Shown piece by piece: positions 1 to 12,200 of a DNA stretch of 64,000 bases. The notes under the pieces are model-generated. The model did not search any database and had not been told where the DNA came from. It saw only the letters and a list, made by a program, of their open reading frames with translations. Location of the stretch: the NCBI RefSeq assembly GCF_963675165.1, contig NC_087381.1, positions 6,325,378-6,389,377 on the forward strand. The letters are read 5' to 3'. Origin of the DNA: Halichondria panicea (taxonomy: Eukaryota > Porifera > Demospongiae > Suberitida > Halichondriidae). Every line of letters begins with the position of its first letter. Position 1 is the stretch's first letter. A program made the position numbers and the translations under genes.

Positions 1-227
1 GAATGATAGTCCAGAAGCGTGATACATGTAATTACTTTGCGGCTAAAAATGTTATTAAAACTTCATCACAAACGATTAATAATCAATAGTATGTCTACTC
101 GTGCAATAAGGGATTAATAGCACTCATAACAACTGGCTAGGTTAATAGTTAGTATCCTTGCCTTTAATCCTATATTGCACTCTTAGCCATACGTACTATA
201 CTAGCTGTATAATTATGTATTAAGGCC

Positions 228-356
228 ACCATAGACCAGGCAACTTTCAGGCAATTTGTTGCCTCAACAACTGCCTCGTGTATGTTACAAATTGCTTACA
301 ATCTGTTGTATGCAAGTTGTTGCCTGACCATGGTCAATAGATTGCCTGAAAGATCA
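228..356. repeat. Short repeat with inverted arms
   Basis: CTTTCAGGCAAT near 244 recurs inverted near 341 (ATTGCCTGAAAG), with further GTTGCCTG/CAGGCAAC words between. Probably a small decayed foldback element. No target-site duplication was found. Confidence 0.3.
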
Positions 357-1129
357 AAGGATTTACTTTATCATTTATTTGTTACACTAAGTCCGGCACA
401 CTACCTATATGCTGTCATAATGAAAGCACGCGGGTGCTGATGCCTCGGTGGAGGTGCCAAAGCTACATAACATAAATCTATACTAACAGCTTTATACACA
501 CAGTAAACATTTTTGCATCAGGCAGAATCACAGGGAAACTCAGGTAATGATTGACCATGATTGTATTAATGGCTGCATGAGCTCTCTTATCACCCTTGCA
601 GCTACCAATAGCAAGCGTTCTAGTGCAGAGCGAATTACTAAGTAGAGTAGCAACACTCAGTGAATAACGAACTCTTCTGAAAAGGCTGCTACTTTAGTCA
701 CATATTTACTCCCTCCAGATCTATTCCTCTACTGGAAAACCCTGGAAAATCCGGGATCCTAAGAACAGAAGGAAAACTGCTGTTTTACTATTTGGATTTA
801 CGCTATTGCAAACAGGAGTTTTCTTCGCAAATGCACTATTGAGCAGTGACAAAACTGTATGCTAAGTTACAGTCATTTTTCCCCGAGTGAAGACCAGTGA
901 CACGTTATTCCACTAATCTGATAGTATGTATGTATGTGTTTATGTGTTAGAAAGATAACATATTTATTTATTTATGTTCACAATGCAAGTACTACACATA
1001 TTAAAAGTTGCGAATTGGCAAGTTGTGTCAATTATTACTCTATATTTTGTTTTTATTCGCATATCTAAAGGGAAGGTTAACTTCATAAGGTGTTATGCAT
1101 TGTTTGTTGTTTGAAATGTGTGTATAGTT

Positions 1130-1192
1130 AGCCTCCTTAACCTCCCCTGAAGAGATGAAGTGTACGGCCTGGGATCGAGGCTAGTGTACACT
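1130..1192. repeat. Fragment of TAGCCTCGATCC-family element
   Basis: Ends in GGCCTGGGATCGAGGCTA, the terminus of the element family seen intact at 22969-23082 and 41160-42247. The opposite arm is degraded. The CCTCCCCTGAAGAG stretch also occurs at about 14698. Confidence 0.4.
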
Positions 1193-2280
1193 AAGTTCAT
1201 TGCCTAGTCTGTTGTGTTAGCCTTGAGATCACTGCAATGATTGACTGCATGTATACCTATATAGACAAGACTATACTTCTCATGGTCATTCACACGAGCT
1301 AGTAAAATTAATGATAAAGTCTGCTGAGAATTGATTAATAGCTATTTTTCACATCCATTCATGTGAAGAATATTTGTCAATTTGAGATCTGAGAACTGGT
1401 GCATGGCATCTCCGTGAATATGTATAATGTGAGCTAGCTGGTGTTGGGTTGCAGGTGTGTGCATTGTTGTTATTTTTAGATGTGAGTTGTTGGTTTTAGT
1501 GGTTCCCTATATAAAGCATCTTTTCCTGTGTGGTGTACTGACGTGACCATGTTTGGTATTATACTAGTGTGTAGTGACCAACAATGATTTGACCAATCAT
1601 AATTACTGTCAGTCTGAGTGTTGTATAGATCTATATAGAGTTGGTGAGAAGCTACTCTAAACAAGAATCAGGTAAATTGCTAATAATTATGTGCAAGTAC
1701 TCAATCAATCGTGGTTTTGTGAATACTATCTTGTGCATGTTATCTGCATGGAACTGGATGGCTTAGATGACCAGTGGGTTCAGATAATCCGTCTATAATA
1801 CGATGTACTTGTTCCACACCTGTTGTTCGAATATTAACATGATCTAATTTACTATACAGGTACGTATGATCAGGAGTACATTGGTCTGATCCACCCCTAT
1901 TTGAAATTGAGCCGTCACCATTATGAGGTGATCATCATTGGCACTTGGTATGAATTTTCCAATCCTCCCCCTTGAGTCAACACACACTTTGTGAATCTAT
2001 TGTGTATTAATTGCAGAAGTTGAGAGTTGTTACTATCACTAAAGCTGTGGCTGCTACTGATCGTATGCAAGCCTTGAGTAAGCTATATATAGTGAGGTTA
2101 CGGAGACATTGGAAGCAAGTCACTGCCTGAAATGAGGTTAGTGCATGACACCACTGTTGTTTCACTGTTTATGTCAGCTATTAATATCAGTTGGCATGGT
2201 TACAGACACTCATGTATCATTGTGTATCATATATTTACCGGCCACAACATTATCACATGCACACCCAAACACTATCAATG

Positions 2281-3284
2281 ATGGCTGCACTCATCTTATC
2301 TCCAGGGCTGTAAGAACCATGCAGGGGGGCTGGGGGTAACTTCCCCCTGGTTTTGAGACAGTGAGATGGGGTGGGGCTCCTCTGCACAGCCCAGCAGATC
2401 ACATGCAGTCCTGATATTTTATTTAGTGCCTTTTAATCTAACCACATTGGTTAAATGCATGCATGTGGTTTGCAACAACGTACACTGTACAGTATAGCTA
2501 AAGTAAGTTGATCCACATGCAGCTGAAATTTATATACTTAGCTAGAGCCTCACTATGGCACAAGGAGTATTCATTCTTTTTTCTCTTCAGCACCTCAGCG
2601 CCTGCACATGATGAAGAAGGTAGGCGAACTAAGACCTTCTTACGAAGCTTGATGAATCCCCAGTGTCTATTCTTACTTTATAATATACACAAGTCGCTAT
2701 TAACTGATTCGCTTGACTTTGAAGCTCGTGACTTTGCTTCCACTAACACACATCGAATAAACTATTTTACTATATAGCTCTCACATGCAAATTATTTCAT
2801 TTATGTATCTTCTCCTGTTTATCTCTGAGAACATACAAATGTAAAAAGTTATTCGCCTCCGGCGGGACGGGAGGGGGAATTTCCCTCCCGGACCCACCCC
2901 CTGGGTCGCAAGGAGAGGGTACATTCCTTTTTTATGCCCCTCACCTAAAAAATCTTCTTACGGCCCTGATCTGATCTCCCCATAGTGACGACCTTGCTGA
3001 ACAACTCTACTGGGCTAGTCGTGATGGTCATGACCAAAAAGTACTTGAGCTGCTACAGAGAGGAGCTCCACCCAACAGTGACTACTACACTAGAGAGCAG
3101 CTTGGACTCACTCCACTACACAAGGCATATGTTTACAACCATTTCCGCAGTGCAGAACTACTCATCAAGTTTGGAGCGATTGTAACTGCTTCAGATAAAA
3201 ATGGCTACACCCCCTTACACTGGGCATGTCTCTACAACAAGAAGGACACTGCTAAGCGGTTACTGGAGCACCACTGTCCCACAG
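2281..3284 (+). pseudogene. Gene A exon 1, ankyrin repeats, split by transposon
   Basis: The ATG at 2281 begins the same MAALILSP start as copy C (24355). After eight codons the reading frame enters a 666-bp element and stops. The frame resumes at about 2975 and encodes two to three ankyrin repeats (motifs TPLHKA and TPLHWAC) to a GTGAGC donor at 3285. In that resumed frame a TGA lies immediately upstream, so no start codon is available without removing the insertion. CCCCATAG at about 2977 could in principle act as a splice acceptor; that is speculative. Confidence 0.75.
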
Positions 3285-6200
3285 GTGAGCTTGGATGTTA
3301 GTCCAGCTGTGTCAGTAGGCATCTGTCATCTTGTCTAGGTGTGTGACAGTGACCGCCATTGTAGCTAGCAAAGCTTCACAGTAGGTACATTTGAGAAGTC
3401 GTCATTGTACAATTAATCGTGGCCACTATGTAACGTACTTACACACATATTAGCATGTTTTATGGTCTGGTAGGTAAAGGGTTATCCCATTATGGAAATA
3501 CAAATACAGCGGAAAAATTTGACAATATTTTAAGTTTGGCGACTGTAAATTTACAATTTTATACTGTTGATGACGTGTATTAACTATTGTATGCAAACCA
3601 TAATAATTATTGTAGACATTGGCGAATTTATTATATTCCTATAATTATTTATTGTTTGTATGTTGTGTCAATGTCTGGGTGAGTGCTACACACACTAAAC
3701 CACATGTACTGTCAGTTTACGTGCTCCTATATATATATTCAACCAACCATGCAGATATCAAGAGCAGTAGAGGACAGACTGCTGCTGGTGTGGCCAGAGA
3801 TGAGGGGTACCATGCCTTGGCTGATTATGTGGAGGGGTTCCAGCCTGGGCCTAGAGGTGAGTTGGCCATCAGCTGTTGGTCACAGTAGTCAGTAGGTATC
3901 AAGTGAGTTGCATGGTCAGTACAGCTAGATCAGTGGTTTCCGTGTGATGCCGTTCATGCACCTTCCATAATTATGTGTTAAATCTAATTAGTGATCAATT
4001 TCTTTGAAGATGTTAGGAACGTATTTGCAAATAGTGTAATATGATTGGTCACAATCTCGATCCAGCAAAATTTGTATCCATAGTTTATTTTATTGCCCTA
4101 CGGCAGTTTACTTTGTACATCTATAGCCCTATAATCACCACTATCAGGAGTCAAGAGCATGAATATTCATACACTCCTGCCACTATCTACAGCCTTGTGT
4201 ATACAGTGCAGTGGCGGATCTAGGATTCTTGGGATTCCAGGGCTCTGAGCGGGTCAAGGACTGTTATTTTACCTTAAAAAAAAGGTCGTCACTTATTCAA
4301 AACAGTGAGCATGCGCATGAATTTATCCCCTAAAAAAAGGTCATAACTTTTCATAAGCAATCTGCATGCACTACGCTGGAGAGTTTTTAGCCTTCAGAGT
4401 CACTGAAACTGCACAGACAAAGCTTCGCAGGACTAACAAGGACTAAAGGTTAGTGACAAGTGCATGGAACAACTTGCTAACTAGTTGCTTGAGCCTCCCA
4501 CTCACTTCTTTCTCAAAGGGGGGGTTCAATTGAACCCAAAGAACCCCTATGGATCCGCCACTGCAGTGCAATACCACAGTAAGTGTATGACTAGACAAAC
4601 AATTATGCTTCAGGGACTTATTTGTATACCTTCTTAGTAGTCTCATGGATCAGCCAGACCTGAAGGACTGTCTGAGCACTCTTGGTGTAGTTTTGTTGCA
4701 CATGCTGGAATTCCAGTGGCTCAATCAGATTGACTTATTCTAGTCAGGTGATATTATAGGAGGCAATAAAGCACTGCACGTTGCTCAACGCATTTGAATA
4801 ATCAGTAACGCATACATTACGCATGCAGTGGCGTAGCCAGGGGGTGGCAAAGGGGGCAACTGCCCCCCCCTTTTTCTGGATCTCTACTACTCTGCTTGTT
4901 TTTGTATCTGATTATCTTGCTGAGCACTCCCTTTCTTCGGAATCTTGCTGCAGTTAGCTAGCTAGTAGGCAAGCAAAACGATTTAGTCTCTAAACTGTGA
5001 GCTATTCTGGTCTAAATCTATAGACCGTTCTTGTTCTTTGCTAAACTATAGCTTCTTCTATGCAAATAAAACATCAGGCCACACCCAACTAAATAGAGAA
5101 GTCAATTATGACGTCATAAAATTGACTTCTCTATTTAGTTGGGTGTGGCCTGATGTTTTATTACGTCATAATTGACTTCTCTATTTAGTTGGGTGTGGCC
5201 TGATGTTTTTGCTAAACTAGCCAAACTAGCTTCTTCTATGCAAATAAAAGATCAGGCCACACCCAACTAAATAGAGAAGTCAATTATGACGTCATAATTA
5301 AGAGGCATGGCTTCCGGGCAAAATTTCGGCGCTGCGCGGCTGATAAGTTTTTCCCCCTCTTCCAAAAAATCCTGGCTACACTCCTGGCATGGTAAACACT
5401 TCATACTTGACGCTGCTACGAAGCATAAAGGGGTCCTTGGGCACAGAGTTAGCACCACAGGCAAGACACATAATAGATTGAAGCACGTTCTTCGGAGAAA
5501 GAGATGCCTGCGCTTGACGCTTTGTACAATTAACAAATACGCGGGTGCGTAAGGTCAGGAATTAATTACATTCCATTGGTCTGGCACATTCCATTGTGAA
5601 ATGACCTCAAGACAAGAGTGCTCAGATCCCTTCTTAGGATGTGGCTGATCCATGAGACTTACCTTCTTATAGTATACTCACATTTTTTATAGTCCCTTTT
5701 GATGAGAATACTCAGTGCAATATTATCTATCTTGCTAGCAGGTGAGAGATCACTGACAGTTTTGATAACAACTTTAATACAACAAAACAGAATCAGCACA
5801 AAGACAAGAACTATAAGAACAAAAGGACATAACAGGCACTAATAAGAAAACAGGGCGCAGGGCCCCATAAACAACAACAAAAGACTATTGTTACAACCAT
5901 AGATAGTAAAGGAAAGGGATTGGAAACGCATTACGTCATATGTCACAATCCTACTTACAGAGTCTTAGCCTCGATTCCAGGCCATTTGTTGCGATGAATT
6001 CGAGGTTACATACAGCTTAAGCTTTTATGCTTATAATTATATAATGTATATACGGTGGAGTACCTAGAGCTTGAGCTCTAAGCTCATACTGTGGACAGTT
6101 TAGTTAAAGGATAAGGGCTTCATGATGGCATCCATATATAAGTAAAAAAAGCTAGATCTATCATAATTATTTTATTTACACATAATTATTATCTTACTGA

Positions 6201-9200
6201 AATCCCTTTGTGAGTTTTGACACTAGTGTATACTCTATAATTATACTCTATAAGGGATGCCAAATGTTGTTATATATTGTATGTAATGTTTAGAGTGGTT
6301 GCAGAGAGATTTAAAAACAAAAACAACAGTGTATACACACAAGCAAAAATAAACACGTATACTTAATATGAAGGTGAGGTTACTACGTGTCTTATGGATG
6401 ACATTGTTGAATTCATGTCTTCCTAGATGCTTTTGTTTTGTTGAGAGAGAGTGGGATTTGGTTGAGGAGGACTTGCACCTTTTCTTACGAGCTTTTTGCT
6501 TCACATCCTAAAAAGACAATTAATTAATCACTTTAAAAAACATGATATAAAAGTTGTTCTAAATCACGATTGGAACCTAAATCACGATTAAGCCTCGATC
6601 ACTCCAAAATAAGTTGCATACTACATTCTAGCGTGAGTGCTACAATAATATAAAACAATACAGCTAATCTGCAAAAGTCTATTTGAGAAATAGCTTCCAC
6701 AAAATTATCACTATAGTACAACATTTTGTACTTAAAGCAGAGTGTAACTCACTAATCCATGCAATATGAGGCTTATGTAACTCACTAATCCATGCAATAT
6801 GAAGCTTATGCTACATATCATACTATAGCTCTATTGTGTAAGAACAAGATTCTCTCAACCAATCCATATTACCTTTTATTGAGCAATAGAGCTTCTGCAA
6901 ACAACTCACCCTAACTTTCAAGGTTGAAAAAAACGTTTTGGGGTACAATACACCATCCAAACTTTATGGGACCACTACCATTGGAAAGCTTATGTTTTTA
7001 TGTACCCATCCTTTTCAATCTATGATTGGCTTGAACGCTGAAAGAATGATCTTGAAATCCAAAAATATAGCTTAAAAAACAGAAAATGACCTTTTGACTA
7101 ACAATGAAAATCGTAAGTAGGATTGTACCATCCAGACTCTGTTAAAAACATTGGTGCACGTGATGCGTTTCCAATCCCTTTCCTTTACTATCTATGTTAC
7201 AACTAGAGCAATGCTCTCAATAATTAACTAATTAACATTCTCAACAAAAACCATGGAAACTAATTACTCTAATTAAGTCATAAGTGTACAGTACTATTCC
7301 AACACCTTTGGCTTCTAAATCTCATTGATACATCCGTTTCTAACTATTATGTAGATCCTTTGTCCTCGTACCCAACACTGGAACAGCTGAGTCAGCTGGA
7401 GTGTGACCAATGGCTTCAACTTGGTGTTCGCTTGGGATTGGGCAATGACCAACTGGAAACCATAAAAAAGAGCCAACATCCCACAGCAGCAACTCTCCAG
7501 GCAGCCAAAATCATGAATATTGACATGCAGTGGAAGAATATTGTGGAAGCTCTAGTGAGCATTGGAAAGTGCAAGTTGGCAGAGAGTGTGTGCACTCAGC
7601 AAGGTCAGTACCATATAGAAACTGGATTATTAGTGCTTACTCGAATTTTAAGCGCATGCTCAACTGCAGGTTTTTTGTACTCGAATTGAAGCGCTTTTCC
7701 TAGAATTGATTGAGCTATAGTTGTGAGCTAGCTAGCTTAATTGTATAGTACATGGTATAGCTCTATAGCTGTTGATATCCATCTGAAAACTCTCTGGGCA
7801 TGCATAGTGTTACAATGTCTGTTCATGCTGAGAGAATGTGAGATATAGATGAGGTCCTTAATTTGTTTCAGTTCCTGGTCAATGAATTTTCTGAACTTAT
7901 AAATGAAGAGTAAAATGAACTATAACATAATAGTATAATATAGATCTAGTTAGGGTTGCCCGCTTGCCTTGCTTGCCCACTTTCTAGCCAGCTTACAAGT
8001 CAGCTCCCATCACAGAGACATCCGGTTGCTGGGTGGGGCTCGAAAATGACTGCATTATAGGTGCATTCTCGAATATAAGCGTATAGAGCTCTGCTATTGA
8101 TCCAATGAGTGCATGCATGTGCTAATAATCCGGTAAAATTAATGATTGCTCCAGTAGATCGTATTACTAAAATATATTGCGAATGAAAACCAAATGACTG
8201 GCTCCTGTTAAATTACTAACATTGGTAATGTTCTTGTTTGGGAAACTACTCTGTCTAGTACTATTATAGTCTCTTTTCTCTTTTGCTATCCGTCTTTATA
8301 TCCACACTGTACAATGTAATATAAGTAACAGTTGTATATGCTGTCTTAATTAATTATTGTACTATAACAATACCAACTGCAGGGGAAGGTGAGAGTGCTC
8401 TGTCAGTGAGTGCATTCTATGGCTGGCTAGACTGTGTCAAGCGTCTCGTGGAAACTTTGGGTCTCAATCCAAAAGATGAAAATGGTACCCCAAGAACAAG
8501 TTTTCCTTTCACTTTTAAAGCTCAACTTATTTGTTAGCCTGAGCCCAAAATATAATTACCGTATTTACTTGATTAAACGCCCTCCTTGAATATACGCCCA
8601 TCTCGTTTAAACGCCCAGGGTAAAAGCTCTGTCTTTGTCAATAAACACCCATCTTAAATAATCACCCATATATGGGGCGGGTGGAGCTGAAATAGCACAT
8701 GGAACCCAGTTGCAAGCATGGCAGCATAGAATAACAATACGTTTTATAATGCATCGATGGCAGAGAGAGAGATACCGACACAGAGGGCACTCCTATGACT
8801 TAATTTAAGCTGAGAAATAGATTTAAGCTGAGACAGCAGCCCATGAAGAGCACAATAACTGCTGCTGTGCAAGAGTTTTGGAGTAGACATAACAATAAAC
8901 GCCCTGCTGGATTAAACGCCCTCCTCGTTTAAACACCCCCTCTAAAGACTTCGATCTGAAATAAACGCCCGGGCGTTTAATCAAGTAAATACGGTATTTG
9001 TTATTAGTTTGTCCAGGGGTTAATTAAAGCACCTGCAAACAACTCTCAACTGTAATTTCAATTTATTTTTACAAACTTAATTATATCTGATTCACTCCAT
9101 CCTTGGTGATTTCCAGTGAATATTAGCCATATTTTACTTAATTCCTATACAAGCACTATTTAACTTTTGAATCATCAATTCATTTTACACAGCAAAATAA

Positions 9201-12200
9201 GCAATACAAACGCAAAAAGTTTTTGTACATTGTTTTTTGCTATTGTCATATTGACCTGAGCTAGCTAGCTAGCTAGCATGCAGTCTAAGCTACTTACTAC
9301 ATGTTCATGAGGCCTGAAACACTGCAGTTCAATTCTTGCTCTGTGTTTCCAGTCTCAGAGGTAGGGGAGACTGTGTACAGTGCAGTGCAGTGCAGTGTTG
9401 GTAGACTTGTGCAATGCAAAATAGCAGCGGCTGCTGATATTGGTGGGCGGGTCTTGTCAACGTTTATGGCTTCCAGTACATGCAGTAGAACTACCTAGCT
9501 AGCTGCTTGGAGAAGTAGCTATAGCTCTCATGCCTGACAGCTGTAACTGTTCTAACTGCATATTCTGAAGCAGAAGTGGCTGTAAGAGCAAGCTTGACTG
9601 TCTCCACTGATGTTCAAATGACTGTTTTGCTATTTTTCCTGTAAATAAATCAGTTGTTGACTGCTTGCCTAGTAATTATGGCTTATAAACAACCAATAAC
9701 TATTAACATATTCACAAGAATTGCTTTGGAGAGCTGCTGGAGCTCATTTCCAACTCATGCAAAAATGCTTGCACCATCCATCAACCCATAATTATCTTGT
9801 TTTTGTGTTCAATAATAAATAATTATATTAATTTTCATTGGACGCACGTAGATACAGACATTTTAATTACTATGACACACCTGCATGTATTCAGGTGTCC
9901 TCTTGCTAGCAGTAAAGAATGAGCGACATTCAACAGTGGAGTTTTTTCTGGCAGAATGTCGTTGTGATCCGAATGTGACCGACAAAGAAGGCAAGACACC
10001 TCTCAATCTGGCCAACGACCCTAAGATGATAAAGCTGCTCTTGAAACACGGAGCCAAGGCTACTAATGTCTACAAGAAACATAGCAAGCTCATCGGAAAG
10101 CTTTCCTCCGAGCGACCCCCACACCTTCCTCTGTCTGTGCTTATCATTGGCGATGGTGGCGTGGGGAAGAGCACTCTGTTGAAGTCCATTCTGAGCCCAA
10201 AAGGGTTTTGGTCTCTATTCCAGAAGGCAAGACCAGTAGATGACGTCGATGCAAAGACAGTGGGGATCATACCGTACGAAATATACACCAAAGAGTTTGG
10301 AAGAATCATCTACTTTGATTTTGCTGGGCAGAAAGAGTTTTACACAAGCCACTGTGCAATTCTGGAGAATGCTGTTCAAACCTCACCACCCATCATTATC
10401 CTCTGTGCTAAGCTTGTAGAAAATGAGCAGGCGATTATTGATTCTATGTATCGTTGGTTGACCCTCGTCCAAAACCAGTGCACCAATCTGAAAGGCAGAG
10501 CACACGTGATAGTAGTTGGTAGCCATGCCGACCAGGTGAAGGAAATTGGAAAAGATCCGCAGGCCAAAGAGGGCATCTTTGCGCCCATTATCAAGCAATT
10601 CCCAAAGTTTGAGTTCAAAGAGTTCATTCCAATGGATTGCCGCTTTGCTGATTCGAATGATATGACAAAAGCAAGAAAACAGATTCAGAAAAGCTCAGCT
10701 CTTCTCCGCTCTTCAGAAACCATCAGCCTGAATGCTCACACCTTTTACATCTACCTTGCCGAAAGCTTCAAAGACAACCTTGCTTTGTCGTTGGGAAATG
10801 TCTACGAAAGAATTAAGAGCGATCTTAACGAGGATCTGTCAAAACGCACCCAAGATATTCTTTCTTTCATACCCAGCACCGTCCCTCACCTTGTAGAGAT
10901 CTGTGCCCAGCTGCATAAAAGAGGTCTCCTCTTGTTTCTCCGCAATGACAGCTCTCCAGAGAAGTCTTTCTTAGTGATTGACCAACCAACGCTTCTGTCC
11001 AGAGTCACTGGGACGGTGTTTGCTCCTGAAGGTTTCCGCCAGCACTGTAAGCTAGCTTCAAGCACTGGTGTGGTGCCTTTGTCGAAATTCAAAAAAGAAT
11101 TTGATAGCTTCGACATAGAGATGCTGATTGCCTACATGTCTCATTTAGAGCTGTGTTTCGAAATTTTAGATGAGCAAGTTTTAGACATCATTGCTTCTTC
11201 CACTGACAGAGATACTTCTGTTCCTGAGTCTGACACTCGATACCTCTTCTTTCCAGGGCTCATTCGAATCGAAACTCCAGAGCGAGTTTGGAAAGACGCT
11301 CAAAGTATCAAGTACCACTTTGGTTGGATACTTGAAACATCTCAAAAAACCGAGTTTTTTGATCCTCGTTGCCTTCAGGTCCTCATTCTGAGGATAGTGT
11401 TCACATTCCGCCTTGCCCCTGCCAGTAACATAATGCATGATGTCCCTTCACTACAAAAATTCTGCTCTGTGTGGAAGAGTGGGATCTGCTGGTGCAACGA
11501 TGATGGGATCACCGCACACCTCGAGCTTGCGGAAAATGGCCGATCTCTTGCTCTCAAAATGCGCTCAGACACAGTTCGACCTGAAGGTCTGATTCATCGC
11601 TCCAGAATTATGAGCACAATCCGTGAGACTGTTGAAAGTTTTGGCCGCAATGTGAATGTGATTGAATCAGTGTTCGGTCCAGATGAAGTTGTCAAGCATC
11701 CTCTGAAAAATCCCTCTGACCTCCCATTGGTCAACATCAAAGATATTGCAGCAGCTGTCTCCTCCAACAGAGGCACAATAAAATCAACACAACAAGTTGC
11801 CTTTGCCTTCAAGTACCTCTTACAGTTTGAGCCGTACGCTGGCCTGGATCAAACCACCATACAGTGTATCCACAGTGACAAGAATGCCAAGAAAAATAAG
11901 AAAATCTCCAAAGCTTTCATTTCATATTATGCCAGCCAAATTTCCGACCCGGACATTGAAGAACAGGATCAAGTAGTTCAAAACAGTCGCATGTACAGAA
12001 GAATCCTGAGCCCTTCTATTGTCAAAATTCCACCTGTAAGTCCCAGACAGGAGGTGGTTCAGGCCCTTGAGACATGGAGGAGTGAGACTGAGGGAACTTA
12101 CAGCTGTCTGAGGGAGACTCTCAACAAGTACAGCGTCTTCACTGGGAGAAACCCTCTGGTGAGTGGAATTCATTTCTCGTATATAATTATTGGTCGTATG

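Larger units (their letters stand above)
1..2280. other. 5' flank of gene A, no gene recognised
   Basis: AT-rich DNA with no convincing coding exon. From about 2015 to 2260 it matches the DNA upstream of copy C (about 23525-23780), so the tandem duplication carried the 5' flank and probably the promoter with the gene. A TATA-like run lies near 2085. The stretch around 560-700 resembles, in inverted orientation, DNA near 32820-32930, which points to a dispersed repeat. Confidence 0.5.

Noticed and set aside
6241-6504. Basic minus-strand ORF inside the CATAGATAG element as an independent gene
   Set aside because: No recognised domain, lies wholly inside a transposon, and the related element at 45426 lacks it; mentioned only as possible cargo.
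9301-9498. 65-residue plus-strand ORF in gene A intron 4
   Set aside because: No ankyrin or other motif, no suitable splice sites, not in copy C or D; treated as chance.
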